A stretch of DNA of 64,000 nucleotides from Symbiodinium microadriaticum (lineage: Eukaryota > Sar > Dinophyceae > Suessiales > Symbiodiniaceae): positions 42,600 through 106,599 of the forward strand of contig LSRX01001516.1 in NCBI GenBank assembly GCA_001939145.1. The letters run 5' to 3'. The translations under genes and the position numbers were made by a program. The notes beneath the pieces are model-generated. The model searched no databases, was not told the origin of the DNA, and was given only the letters and a program-made list of their open reading frames with translations. This document shows, one piece after another, positions 48,901-62,082 of this stretch (position 1 is the first letter of the stretch; the number at the start of each line of letters is the position of its first letter).

Positions 48901-51900
48901 GGGCCATGGGTTTAGGGTGTGGGACTTTACAGGGTTTGTGGGGTAACGGTTCAGGGTTTAGGGTACATGTAACCCTCATCATCTCAGTTCTACAGAGAAT
49001 GCTTGCTGCCTTGGCTTCCAGCTCGAGCACTGAGGATGCTGTAAGCTAGCCCTGTGCACGTGAGCTTCCTTTCCCACGCAGGTGCACTGTCCCGCCTACA
49101 TCCTGCGATATGACTCGCCAGACGTCATTGACAACTCCATCATCGACTGTCATAGACAGGCTCAGCGATGCTTTCGAAAACCATAGGCTCTAAAGAGTAC
49201 ATCTGTTTCCCGCACTCCCTGTCTACAAAGAACTCACAGATCCCTTGGTAGTTGCAACTCCCAGCCCTCGAGCACCCTGGTTGCGTCGAGGCCCGCTACC
49301 TCTCGTTCCAGGAGATGCGGTGTTTCGGATTGTTCGGTTCCATATTTCCATTCTTTTCGGTCGCAACTCGACGGTCCCGGGACACTGAACCGCAGGTTTA
49401 GGTCCATCCTCGCCCTGATCCGTCACAGACACACCATTCCAAACCCGAAACCCAGCACCTCAAACCCGAGCATCCCAGGACCGCCTAGGCCCGCCTTTGC
49501 CCTGAAGACCCCTGCCTCAACCCTAAACCAAAGCCGAAGCCCTAAGAAGCCCGAAGCTTCTGAAGGAGCAGTTTGGAGAGCTTCAGCCTCACGAGCAGCT
49601 CCGAGAGGACTCGGCGGGATCTCGCAGCCGTAGCAGCTGTAGCAGTAGATCTGCCTGCCTGCTAGGCACATGCATGTGCTCGTACGATGCGCGCGCATGT
49701 CCCAGCATGTGAGCCTGATTCAACTTTGCCAACCATCGCGGTGGTAAGACATGCAGTCGCCAAGTAAATGCTCATGACCCTCACGAGACACTGAAGCGAC
49801 CTAGAGCCCTGAAAGGACCGCTATATCTACAAGGCGGTTGAGGAGGCTGTTTGCCAGCCAGACCACAGAAGCCAGCAGTGCAAGAGGGACGCTCCCAAAC
49901 CCAAGCCCAGACCTAATCCCCAACCTGTGAAAAGTCCTTGAAGGCTTGCGGCCAGCTGCTGTCCATGTTGGATGCACCACCACAGCTTGGGGCGTCAGAG
50001 GTGGATGCCACGGGAGCGAGTGGACCGGATCTCAGCTCGGAAAGTGTGCGTTTTTGTCTATATCCTCCATTGTCCCTACATGGCTACAGCAGGCTATCGC
50101 GCAAATCCCATTCCACCAGTGCGCCTAGCGTGTTCTAACCTTTGGAGTCTTTGGAGCCTGTGTCATCTACCGAGAAATAAGTCTTCCACGTGAAGTCACC
50201 CTCAGTCTGTTGTCTGCACCAAGGCATCACGGCACTGCTGGTGAAGGAGATCAAGCAAGAAAGGGCATGGACCTAAGTTTCCTGGAACCCAGGTTTTGCC
50301 CTCTGTTTTTTCCAAAGCACTGCATATAAGCCTGCAAACTCAGGTGCTTCTCCTGCGATGCGTGCAGGCCTTCAAGCAACGACAGCAGGAGCTGAAGCCC
50401 TTCTGGATAGCACCTGGCTTCCTACACCGAGGCAGTTTGTTGGAGATGCTTATCGGCCGCTGAAACGGGCACCCCAGGCCGACCAAAACGAGAGGTACTC
50501 TAGACCGTATACCTACCCCACTTGCCCAAACCTGACACCCTCAAACCTCCAAACCTTAAGCATTAAACCCGGAAGCCCACGCCAGCCTTCGTAGGAGTCG
50601 GAGCTTCGACCTCTGCCGACGACCCTCGCAGAGCCACTGGCCAGGCCTTGGTGTGAACTCGGTGTTTAGGGCATCCGGGTTTAGGGCTTTCGGGTTTCCG
50701 GGCTGATTGCAAATTTTGGGTTTCCTGGCTTCGGATTGATCGGTTTAGACTTCGGCGCTCAGGGGTGTTCGAGTTTCCAGTGCTCTGTCCATGGTCTTCG
50801 AGTAGCAGTCTATTGCAGCAGTAATGATGGCAGTAATGTCTAAAGAAGTCAGAGTAGCCATGTAAATGATCACAAGGTCAGGGCAGATCGTCATCTTAGC
50901 AGTGGTAGTAGTAACGGTGCTTGTCCGATTGCCAGCCAGTCGTAGCCAGTGCAAGCATACTCATTGTAGCATTACTGTACAGTTGCAGGCATAAGAAGTA
51001 ACCAGAATACCGTCGGCAACATAAGACTGGATCGAACATCGCCGATTTGTGCAAAGCATCGACGTCTCGAGAGACGCCCTTAGTTTGAGACACTGAGCCA
51101 AGAGCCTCCCCCCTTCGGGGCATTACCTCAAGAAGCTCGGCAACCTCCGAGCCCCAAGGTGCTGAACTCCTCAAGTCGACCTCTAAACACTATCCCTCCC
51201 CAGAAAATCCCTATAAACCCGACACCCCCCAAACCTTAAACGCTGGACCAGGCTGCGTGCTGGCGCCGGGAGCCCAGGAAGAGCTCCCCGCTTTCGAGTT
51301 TCGGGCCTCGGGGTTTCGTCGGGTTCATGTTGAAGAGTTCGGGGCCTTGGTGTGAGTATTGCCGGAGAGTTTTTAGGGTATAAGTGTATGGGAGTATGTG
51401 ATATTGTGCGGGTCTTTAGTGTGTAGATTTCTACATGGGTATGAGGGGAGTATAGACTCCTAGCTGTTTAGCGCTGGAGCTTGAAGCATGGTGATACGAT
51501 AGCAGTTCAGTAGACTGTCTTGTGGTGGCCATAATCGTGTCATGCCCTCTCGTGGTATGGTATTGCTATGGCGGCATCATGTTGTCGTTCTCGAGCATTG
51601 TGCATTTCTTCGTCGTAGCATCTTACTCCAACTTCGATTTGATGCTAGAACGGGTTGATCAGGGCAAGAGCAGTGTGGTGTTGTGTGGTGTTATGGTACT
51701 TCAGAGCGCCATGCCTTGGAGTCCCTGTCTGGGCCGAGGCGCGGAACGTCGATCAGCCCGAGGCCTGGACCCTTCAACCAAGGCATGCCTGTTTTGATCT
51801 GAGATGGCTAGATAGCGTAGTCGTGTCAGCCGTGGACGATGAGTGCTGTCATGGCCTCTGTTGGCAGCCGCTGTCAAGGAGACAGCTGGCCACCCCGTAG

Positions 51901-53793
51901 CTACTGCCCTCAGCAGCTGGCAGGCACTGCTTAGCACCAACTTGAGCCGAACATGGCACCAATGTCCTGAAACCGAGATCTTCTCATGCAGCCGGGAGGA
52001 GGCACACCTCCAGCTACAGGCAGACACACACACACACACACACAGAGAGAAACGTGAAGCGCATTCAACTGCAGCAGAGAAGCGCATCCCAACGCAGCCA
52101 TTTTCCACGCCCTTTTCAAAGATGCGCTTCTTCAGCAGACGCAGCAAGCAGGAGCCATCGGCTCTGCGGAGCCGGGTTGAGGGCTCTGGATCTACATTCA
52201 CATATCTGTCTCCGTGCATATATGTTTGCACATATACATTTTTGCCGCTTGTCTTCTTATCCAAACCATCTTTCCTTTCGCGCAAGATAATTACATACAT
52301 ATTCACAAGTATGAATAAGGGCATCCCGCTGGGTATTTCTGCAGACGCTTCTGCAGGGTATCTCATCCCCGTGAGTATCACCGTAGTGCCTGCCTCCAGG
52401 GTATGCCTCGGGAGTGTTGCGTTCAGAGTCTCATCCCGGGAGTTTAGCGCAGAGTATCCTTGAGTGCCAATTCGCATCGTATCCCCCAGCTTATCCCAGG
52501 AGTGGCCACCCTTAAGTATCCCTATCAAGCCCACCTTCAACGAAGTATCGCACAGCGAAGGTTTCCTTTGGACTTGATTTTGCCGCACCCTCCGTCTGAA
52601 GTGTCAGAGTTCCAGGCAGCCACTCTCCTCCCCCTCGCTCTCCCTATACTCATCCCGGCAAGCCCGGCCCGCCAAACTCAGTATGCTGCCGCCCGCGGAG
52701 TATCCATCCCACCAATGGCTTTCTTCTGGGATGGGGATGTTCAGCCAAAAAAGTTTTATTCGAGGATTCCTGGAAAGACTGTCTCGTCTCATCGTCGTTG
52801 GTTCTGTGCTGCTCATATCCCGGCGCATGCGCTGCAGCTGGGAGGATGAGGCAAAGCCGAAACAAGACATGGGAGATGTCCCCTCCGAGCCGAGCACTGC
52901 CCCTGGCATGGTTGCTGATTCCTTTGGGGCCGCAGACAGGCTGCGCATCTGATCGCTCAGTGTGCCCAACGAGGTCGCAGACCTGTGGACACAGTTCAAG
53001 AGGACAGTTGCCGACTCAGATAGCTGCTGCCAAGTGCATTGAAGCGCGACGGGTGCAGAGCTGCCAAGGTGAAATGACCTTTGGAGATCGTCAGGCGGTA
53101 GGTCCAGGACGGGCATGCCTAAGTGCCAAGGGCTTCCTCACAGCACTGGTCCATGGCTGCGGGGACACTGAAAGTGGAAGGCTGAGATGGGCAAATCATG
53201 GCAAATCCTGCCAGCACGTCGCACCAGCATTTCATCAAGACCGGGCCCCTAAGAGAAGCCGACACACGCTCGAAAGATGTTCCTCAGAGTCTCAGGTCTT
53301 GACACCCTTAGAGCAGCGACCCGAGACTTGAGCAAAGGGGCTTTCGTTATTCGACCTGCCGCTTCAAATTTCCTGAAGTGACAAGCTCCGCAGCTGCATG
53401 GCATTTCGAGGATCGCCCGCCTATGTCAGCCAGCCTGATTTTATGGCAGCATCTCGGGTTTTCATGATGCTTTTGCGTCTTTGTCTCTCAGGGATGTGTT
53501 GTGCACGGCCGTGCTTTAGGATCATGTGTATTGCGCGCGTTTCCAAGTTTCGGTGCACGAGCGGCATCCGCCCCTCAGTCGCGGAAGAAAGCAGCAGGAG
53601 CAAATAGCAGCAGACGAGTAGGAGACTTGTCAATAGAATCGTCAGCAGTAGTGCTAGAAGTACATTTAGAAGTGCCAGTGGAACGAGAAATGCTTGTGCC
53701 AGTCTTCATTTTCGTGCAAGTGGTGGTGGTCTTGGTTGGTAGCAGGAGCATGAGTGCAACATCAGCACTACTGGAAGTAGTAATTACTTGTGC

Positions 53794-53835
<42 letters not shown>

Positions 53836-55900
53836 ACTATCAGCGGGACTGGGGCTCTTGCTGAGGATCCGCAACCTCGAGACGACGGCTTCTCGCTTCC
53901 GCTGCAGGCAGACCGGAGACACTTTTGATCAAGCATGTCAGAACACTTTGCTACAAGTAGAGCGATTCCTGCAACGTCATCGAGATGGGGCGTCTTGATT
54001 GAAACGTCAACGTACGTCGACGTAGCCAACGAAGCTGACTGTAGTCAGCATAGCGTAATAGGACACTCTGACAATGGACGTTACGAAGCAGCCCTTGCGC
54101 TTTTGACAGGAAATTCGGAGACCTCATCCCGGCCATCCAGTTGGCTCATTCACGCATGAGACCCAGAGAAAGAGTCATGGGCACTGGATCTCAAGTCTGA
54201 ACCGCCGTCTAGCCGAGACTGTTCACCTTGAGATGGGAACCTGAATTCCGGTGAGGTCAGATCCGGGGTCGGAGCCACGAGGTGCTAGGGCCAAACCGCG
54301 AGAATCCGCGAAGTTGAGAGGGGTGTCCGAGATGAGGTTGCGATCTTGCATGGAGTGTTCACTTGGTGCAGGAAGCTTTACGGGAAACCCATCCTTTACC
54401 AACCCTGCGCGGTGCTTAGATGCACATTTGATTCACGGCATCGTCCTTCACACCAATGCGCCCACTTCTGACACTTTGGTGTTTTTCAGGACACACGATC
54501 TTGGGGATCTACGACGACGCAGTTTGACACTCCTCCCGCAGTTGCTCAGTGCGTATGTTGATTGAACTCTTAAGCCTCAGCAAGCCAATGCTGCGAGTCG
54601 TGAACGCAGACTGGATGTTGTGCAAGGAATGGCCCAGCTATCACGGACCGGTACCTGCTGGGGCTGCTGCTGCTGCTGCGGCACAGCAGCGTGCTCAGAG
54701 GAGCCATGTGGCATCATGTGGCTCATGGCACAAAGATTGACTGAGGGCTTCCCTAAACACCCGTTACCCGCCGTCTCATCTCACATTTTCTTGCGCACAC
54801 CCTAGCCTACCTTAGCAACCTTGCACCGTGAACCGCGCATCCTCCAACCCTAAACAGCTTGAGCTCCTACAGTCTCAACAGTCCTGTGGTGGAGATGAGT
54901 GCTGTGCATGCTCAGGGTGACGATCCTGCTAGGGGTGACGATGGTGATTCGCTTTCAATCGAAGATCCAGAGCAAGGGTCGTCGGAAGAGGCAAGAGAAA
55001 GTTGGCTACAACGAGCACACCGAGAGGATGGGAAGTCAGGGATTATTGCCTGCCTGAGTAGGCTCTCTTTGGCAGTGCACTGGAAAAGAGACACAGCGCA
55101 TCCCTGGACTTTAGCCTGGACTCTTCACCCTCAACCGTATTCCTTGCACCCTTCCCAGGCCCTACTGTGCATCCCTTAACTCTTGACCCTATGCCTTTCA
55201 TCTCATCAAGCAGCTCCCTTAGCCCCAATGCCCCCTAAAGCCACAAAATCCTAAAGCCCGAAACAGTCCTAGAGACCGATACCCACAAGGCCTCCTATCG
55301 GCCCCAACGTCGAGGGCAGTCCCGGAGGCTGCGTGGCGCGGGTTTGGTTCAAGGCTTTCGGATCTAACGAGGGCTTTGAGGTCGGGGGCTTCGGGGTTTA
55401 AGGGCCTGGAGGGTGTCTAGATTCATAGCTTTGAGTTCCGGGTTTTGAAGCTTTGGGTTTGGGTTTTCGAGTTTGGGACTTTGGGGTTCAGGCTTTCTTG
55501 GATTTCAGCTTTGGACTCCAGGCTTTCTACAGGATCTGCTGGGTGACCCTTTGCTGCCAGAGGCTCTGGTGAACCAAATATTGCAGCCTGGTTGACTTCG
55601 TACGGATAAATCGCACACCACGAGCCCAAAGCAAAGAGAAGTCCCCTGAACTCGAACACCCCAACCCTAAACCCATGAGCCCGAAACTCTTGGACCCAAC
55701 ACCTTGCAGAGGCTTTGATGGACACGAGAGATGTAAGGATACAACGTCCTTCGGCTCCGTCAAGACCGAGCTGCCTGTCTTCAAGAGCCGCTTGTGGGTT
55801 TAGGGTCCAGGGAGAGTCCAGGCTTTGACAGTTTGGGGTAAAGCCATGGCAATTCTAGATTCTAGATACAGGCAATGACTTTCTGTATTTCTCTCGCCCT
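46000..55900. other. Mostly non-coding, rich in decayed telomere-like motifs
   Basis: Stretches such as AAACCCTAAGCC or GGGTTTAGGG recur on both strands, between weak single exon candidates (for example 46998, an RS-rich stretch near 49565-49660, and 50368). No multi-exon gene could be assembled. GTATCC-like words recur irregularly at 52360-52520. Confidence 0.45.
49944..50000 (+). CDS. Isolated 57-nt exon candidate
   Basis: ACGQLLSMLDAPPQLGASE lies between CTTGAAG and a GT donor (GTGGAT), phase 0 to 0. Length and the pattern LxxMLxxPPxxxxxE recall the 57-nt EEMQ-type exons of blocks A-D. The similarity is weak and may be chance. Confidence 0.33.
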
Positions 55901-56109
55901 GAAGGTACGAGTGGCCGGCTTATCAGGAGCCTGAACCTGGAGCTCACGCAGGCATTGTTGCGCTGTGGCCGGTGCGGTCTGTTGCAGATGTGAAAACCCG
56001 CGAGGTGAGACCGGTGGCTATTCGCAGATGATGCCGCCCTTTCCGGGCTATTCCATGCCCATGCCGTCGATACCTCCTTCAGGCGAGAAGCTGCGGCAGT
56101 GCATAATCT

Positions 56110-58794
56110 CAGCCGACTCTATCTCATCAGCCCTTGCGAGCCAGAGGACCGCACCCAACCCCAACCACAGAATCCCAGATTGCCTGCTAACCCACATTCT
56201 GCCAAAAATCTGCTCCCTTGACCGCAGGGCTACCTCTACACCCCAACTCCGAAGCACAATCCCTGCGCTAATTCTACAAAAAACTCTAAGGCAGACGCCA
56301 AAAAAGCCTTCAGCAGAACCTTAGGCTCCTGGAGCCTCCGTCCCAAACCCCTGTGCTCCTACACCTGCAGCCCTGGACCCTCAATTCGAAAAGCCAAGGC
56401 CTCGCGTCCCAAGGGGCCTTTACGAATCAACTATTATGCAACAATCTATTCTTATATGTTAGGATATACTTTAAGAAACACACACCCTGCCAAGTGCCAA
56501 GGCGCCAGCGCGCAGGTCTTGGCCCAGTATGCAGCAAGCCTTCAAGCCATGGCCCATCAATATTCCCAGAGCCTCGCGCGGATTTGTGTGGCATGGTTTG
56601 GGCGGGTAGTGTGAAGGGTCCTTGGCTTTTGGAATTTCGGGTGAGCTCAGGGACTACTTCAGGGCCTGAGGGTCCTGCAGTTTAGGTTGTAGGATCGATA
56701 GTTAAGCGGTTTGGGCTCAAGGGCACATCTTCTTTCACGATAGTTCCGCAAACTGCTTAGCACTACACCCCAGACGTCCACAGACCAAGGACCCTTGAGT
56801 CCTGTAAACGATACGACCGAAAACCCCAAACAGTTGAAGCCCAACCAGAACCATACCTGGCTTTGGCAAGGTCAGACAAGCGTCGACTAGCTCAGTCCAG
56901 AATCCACAGCATCAGTAAACTCTTTGGGAAAAACCTTGTCAACAATTTAAAACCGCTGCAGAGGGCTTATAGAGCTCCCAGAATACCAATAGAGTAGTTC
57001 TCTAACAGGGTACTTTGTATAAGGGTGCCGTCCTATCTTTGGGACCCCCCCCCAAAAAAAAAGCGGACCCACATTTTCCTAGGTAGTATCAGGGAGACCC
57101 CCGAAAAGGGGACCCTTCTGAACCCTAGTTCTGACTCTGTTGAAAGGGACCTTATTGAGAGGGTCTAGATCCCCAAGGGTCCCCTAATCCTATCTCCCAC
57201 ATTTAGAGAACTCTCCATGAGCCCAGCCCTTTTCCCAGGATGGCTTCTGTCGCGGCCTCCCAGGAGATGGCCTCCGCGGAGGTGGGGAGAAATCAAAGCC
57301 CTGTAGGCCCGGTTTAGGGTTCAGGGTTTAGGGTTTAGGGTTCAGGGTCTAGGGTTTTGGGTTTAGGTTTTGTAGCCCCCGCCTGCTTTTACAGCGCCTT
57401 GTTCCCCAAACCGCCTGGGTTGGAGCAACAATGGGAGGAGGGTTACCCCTAAACCCTAAACTTCCCTAAGCTTCCCTAAACCCTAAGCACCGTTAGCTTC
57501 AGGGCAACAAGGGAGCGACTAGCATTGGTCTTGGGAGCCCAGGGGTTTGTCTTGGAATGGATCGGAGCCTAGGCCGGCATGTTAGATGCTTCCTATGTGA
57601 GGCTTCTATCAGACTTCTCTGAGGGCTCCTATGAGATGTTTTTTTTTCTTGCTCAGTCTAATGTTGGCTGAGTCTCTATGGATTGCGGCATAAGGCTTCA
57701 GGGGTTTAGGGCCTCTTCTGGTAAGCGGATCCTAAAAAACCCTGAACCCCTTGATCCAAAGCCCTGAACTTCAATAAATTCCAGAAAATGCTACTAACTA
57801 CAACCCTACTTCTTCACTCTAAACCTTGAGACCAGAGCAGCCCCCTCTCCAAGCCCTCCTAGCACCGCCTTACGACACCCTGGTTGAGCCCCAGAGCCCT
57901 TAAGTCAAAAACCGACAGAAACCCAAGAAGGAAGACCCCAAAGTCAAGAATAACTAGGCCGGCCCCCTTGGCGCTGTGGGCATGGGCTCCTTGGAATATC
58001 ATCACAAGAGACCCGAAAATGTGTTTGGGGATGATTAGGTGTGGGGTGTAGGGTTTATTTTTGTTTTTCTGGAGGAGGGAGGGTTTCGGGATGCAGGGTT
58101 TTGTAGTTCTGGGATTTGATTGCAGCTTGTTTTTCCGGATCTGCGGGTTGGCGGCTGAGGTGTTTGGGGTTGTGCTCTAGGCTAGACCTTGCTCCCTTCC
58201 CAAACCCCGGAGCCCGGCAGAACCCGAACCCTGATGCGCACCGTTGTCATCTGCAACATGCTCAAGTTCATGTGGGGGTCCTTCTGCATTATGCTCCCTT
58301 TGGTGGTCCCCTGAGTGTGGGTTCCTGTTCTGCTCAAGTGCCACCCCTTCCCGCGTACGAAGCCCCAAGCCCCAAACCCTCAACCCTAGGCCCAACCCTA
58401 AAGAGGCCCTGAACTCTACTCTAATCCCAACGATACAATCCCAAAGAGACCTGAACACCAGTCCTAAAGAGGCCTGAACTCGACACCTACATGACTCAGG
58501 CATGTCCATCAACCCCTGGCTGCTTCCTGGTCATGGGGCCGGGGCCTTCTTTGCAGACTTTTGCGAGACCCGAGGCCGTCATGCAACACTCGAAGAAGTT
58601 GAAGTCATCTTCTCCGTGTAGCCGGGGGAATAACACGTCAAATGCTGCAGCAGCAGCGCAACAATCATGCCAGTTGTCGTGATAGTACTGTTCTATATAG
58701 TGCTGCCGCGGAAGTCGTAAGAATCGTCGAAGCAATACGAGAAGCAAGAGATTACAGAAACGGCACAATGATAAGGGCAGCGGTAGCAGCAGCC

Positions 58795-58826
<32 letters not shown>

Positions 58827-59500
58827 AGTTTTAGTACATAGCGAACTGTAGGTGCAGTAAGACACATCTCGCCGCGGTCATCACCACAAAACAAGGTATT
58901 CTTGGTCGGCACCACAAACGTGGAAGTGAAGCTCCTGCGTTGTACTCGCTGCCTTCTGCGAGTAAACCAAGGAACCTCGTTGCTCCTTCCGTGCTGCGCA
59001 TAAGTAATCAGCAAACTCAAATTGCCAAGTCCTGCACCTTCACGCTCAACCCTGCAACGTGACCGGAAGCCGAAGCCGAGCTTTCCAAGGCTGTGCCCAT
59101 GGGCGCCGCAGCTGGGAACGGGCATGCCCGAAGGCCGCAAACCGACCTCTGCAGTGCCATGCAGAGTTCCTGCGTCCAGAAGTGAGGGCAGCCGGCTTTG
59201 GGGTTAGCTGCTGTTGCTTTCCCCGAAGACAGGTCTGACGACGCGCAGGCCAACGGGCACAAGACTCGCTGCTGCAAGATTCTTCTGTCGGGCAGAGAAG
59301 CCAATGACAGTCCATTTCAGGATAGTGTACCGGATAACGCTAAAAGCATCTACAAGTCTGCTGGCAAGAAGCCTGCCTTCGCAAAGGATCGACCCTGGAG
59401 TGGAACCTACAGCGGTGAAGGAGCTTCTCGACTCAAGATGAAGCCTACCGTCAACAACAACAGTGCTACCAATCACACAGAACAGTAGCAGTGCTAGTCG
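56110..59500. other. Region upstream of the Mei2-like gene, no exon supported
   Basis: Telomere-like tracts, a short (GTC)n run at 58797-58830 and shadow frames. A proline/methionine-rich open stretch (GGYSQMMPPFPGYSMPMPS) at about 56006-56085 could be a distant 5' exon of the Mei2-like gene, but the link is a guess. Confidence 0.35.
57311..57490. repeat. Interstitial telomere-like tracts in opposite orientation
   Basis: TTTAGGG-type units at 57311-57372 face CCCTAAA-type units at 57447-57490. TTTAGGG is the plant-type telomere repeat, also reported for dinoflagellates. Both tracts are degenerate, so this is not a chromosome end. Confidence 0.85.
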
Positions 59501-59547
59501 AAGTGACAATGCTGAAATGCTCATCTTGCGACATCGCGTTCGCCGAG

Positions 59548-60567
59548 GGAGTCGGAATGGGTGACCGTCATGCTTCGCAACCTTCCCAACGATTACAGCC
59601 GCGATGATGCTCCTCTTCTCATGTCACAGCGTGAGCTTTGAGTTTGAGATGAAGAGTTTAGAGGCATGTAGTGCAGCAAACCATCAGCGGGTCTTCGTTG
59701 CAGGGAACTTGCATTGCAATCCTGTGAGGTAGTGGACCTGCTGACTGGTCAGGGTTTCTTTTCGCGATTCGATTTCGTGTACCTGCCGATCGACTTCAAG
59801 AACTCAGTTGGCCTGGGCTATGCCTTCATCAACATGGTCAGTCCTGGGCCGAGTATACGCAAAAACCCGTGTGCGGGCTGTCTTCGCATTCCTGCGCTGT
59901 CCGCTCAAAGCTCGTGTACCGCCTTCGAGGCCATCAGGATGCGCTGCAAGTTTTCGAGCGTTTGTCTGGCTTCAAGGAGTGGAAGGTCGCAAGCCAGAAG
60001 GCCCGGCACGCATCGCGCAACTCGACGCATCCGAATCCGTTCCTGGCCAGGTCTGTGAAGTTGCCTGGGGAAATCCAGAGCAACTTGGATGGATTTGGGA
60101 AGTCAAGGGTCCCCGCATGACTACTTTGCTGGACCTGAGGCAGCAGGGGCTGGAGTTTCATGTTACCCGCTACAGGACTCCGTGCTGGTCTGTGCCGTGA
60201 AGGGTCGGAGAAAGGCCTTGTCCAGTGAATGCTCGGAAGGAACAGCCCCGTCATGCACCCGTCCGTGCCAGAGGCGTGTTGCTGCAGTGTGCTCGCATTC
60301 CTGATGTGGCTGCTACTGATCTTTCAATCGCAGGAATTTAAGCCATTGCTCTTCTCGAATGGGCAGAAGATCCCCTTCCCTGAGCCCACGAAGGCAGGAG
60401 ATGCGCGGAGAGATTTGTCCCTGGATGTGTGTGGGCGTTTCTGTTCCGCAACGGACGCTGAGGCTCCGCGCAGGCCCCGCATGAAGAAGCACGCAAGGAT
60501 CGGCTGCAGGCGCGGGGTCTCCGGTCTGTTTCTATATCTCTTCATTCGCCTTTGCTGCGAAAACTGA
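59548..60567 (+). CDS. Mei2-like RNA-binding protein, C-terminal RRM (seven exons, 5' end not found)
   Basis: Joined exons encode the C-terminal RNA-recognition motif typical of Mei2-like proteins, single-stranded RNA binders that are much expanded in dinoflagellates. Exon 1 (about 59548-59632) gives EWVTVMLRNLPNDYS. Exon 2 (59704-59836) gives GQGFFSRFDFVYLPIDFKN and VGLGYAFINM, the RNP-like core. Exon 3 (59938-60000) and exon 4 (60051 to about 60080) join as GFKEWKVASQ/KVCEVAWGNP. Exon 5 (about 60144-60175) and exon 6 (60240-60273) give RYRNSPVMHPSVPE. Exon 7 (60334-60567) gives EFKPLLFSNGQKIPFPEPTK and runs open to TGA. Introns are 50-101 nt. Donors are GT after exon 2, GC after exons 3 and 6, and GA after exon 5; the borders of introns 1 and 4 are ambiguous by a few bases. 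Family assignment rests on recognised motif order. An in-frame stop lies upstream at 59513, so the N-terminal exons are missing or further upstream. Confidence 0.85.
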
Positions 60568-61080
60568 CAACTAATGTACATATATATGTATATACGTATT
60601 TATGTATATTTGTATTTACAACTGTATGTATATACAGTTGTATACACATACATACATATATTCAACATACTAGATACATCATATCGAGGTCACAGGATGT
60701 AGTCGTTTGACCGACGCCTGGCAAGGTCTCCTGAAGGATCCGAGGAGAGCCGGCAGCCGAAAGAAAGGAGCAGCTCCTCTCCTCGAGTCGAGACGTGCTT
60801 TGCTCACAGGAGGAAGAGGAGCGCTGAGGAGCGCGGCTGGAATGAGATCCGAGATTCAGAAGAGCCTTTGGCAAAAGCCGAAGGCTTCTAAGCAATCCTT
60901 GCATGGCTTCTGAAGTGGGAGGCCACTTCAATGGCAACGTCTCTATGAAGACACCTTCCCGTTTTGCCGACTGCCGATGTTGAGGCTGACCTCAGCAAGG
61001 CTTCTTCAAACTGCAACTTTTCAACTAAGGTGGCGACCTGCCGCAACATGCTGGAACAGCTTTTTCCATGAGGTCTTCAC

Positions 61081-61272
61081 TTGTATGCACTGGGAGTTCA
61101 GGCGGATCTCTTCCTGTCTGCAGCCCCTGGGGTTGCCAGGCTGGCTGCAGTTCTTTTCCTGTCCGGACCTCTCTCGGCCGTGCTCGGAGAGGAGTGCGCC
61201 GAAACAGCAAATGCCTGCGCGGTTTCACAGACCGGCCGGTACAATTGGGAGTTTCTGCAGGCTTTCGATTGA
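61081..61272 (+). CDS. Possible open exon with a hydrophobic segment
   Basis: Open from an ATG at 61081, encoding GVQADLFLSAAPGVARLAAV then LFLSGPLSAVLGEECAET before TGA at 61270. The hydrophobic stretch could be a membrane segment. Overlapping open frames exist in the other two + frames and on the - strand, so this is weak. Confidence 0.2.
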   Translation: MYALGVQADLFLSAAPGVARLAAVLFLSGPLSAVLGEECAETANACAVSQTGRYNWEFLQAFD

Positions 61273-62029
61273 TTGGTCGCGTGCCTGCAAAACTGCCAGC
61301 AGAGCAGTTCTGGGACAGCTTGTGCACAGGCGGTAACTTGATGGCAGCCCTGCAGCCATCTGCAGCCGTATACGATTTCCGCCAACTATTTGACTGGCCA
61401 GGAATGGCCTTTCGTCCTCTTTTGGTCTCACTTCGTTGTGTGAACCCGTAGGTTTGTAGGTGTCTTTCGCGACGGGGCGCGTGGAGCTCCAGAGAAAAGG
61501 GCGATGGGTGAAGCTGCGAAGATTTACCACAGTGCCATGTGCTTCTTGACGTAGCAGGCAACCGTGCCCGCTGCCGGGGTTTACTCGCGGGTAGCCCAGA
61601 GACGTGTGGCTTGGTGTTGATGCGCTTCCCTGCGCGGCTTGTCACTGTATTGTTGCCTAGGCCGTCAGCGTCAGACGACATTGACATCACGGGGTCGTAG
61701 CCTAAGAAGGAACTCAGCCGCGGAGAACCTCGAAACCCAAGCGCACCTAGGAAGACTTCGCGAGCCTATGCTGGTGGTGGAGCCAGGATTCTTAGAGGGC
61801 CTACTGAGGAGAGGTCACTGGTTCGGGTGCCAGCACAAAGATGCCGAAACTCAGTTGAGCACTCGCTTGAAGATTTCATATATGTACAAACATTGTACAG
61901 ACATAAGATATGCAGTCACAAGTAACACAAGTAGGTACAAAGCAATAGCCAAGTAGATACAGGCTGTACACGGGTGACTGCATCCTGAAAGCATAGGTAG
62001 TGCATGGGCACTCCCTCTTCTTAAAGTAC

Positions 62030-62082
<53 letters not shown>

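Noticed and set aside
51701-52588. 295-codon - strand open frame
   Set aside because: No recognisable residues; overlapped by a 206-codon + frame with equal claim, and supported exons are on +.
52604-53116. 170-codon - strand frame, opposite + frames including one broken only by TGA at 52953
   Set aside because: Neither strand shows splice borders or a known motif; TGA recoding would need separate evidence.
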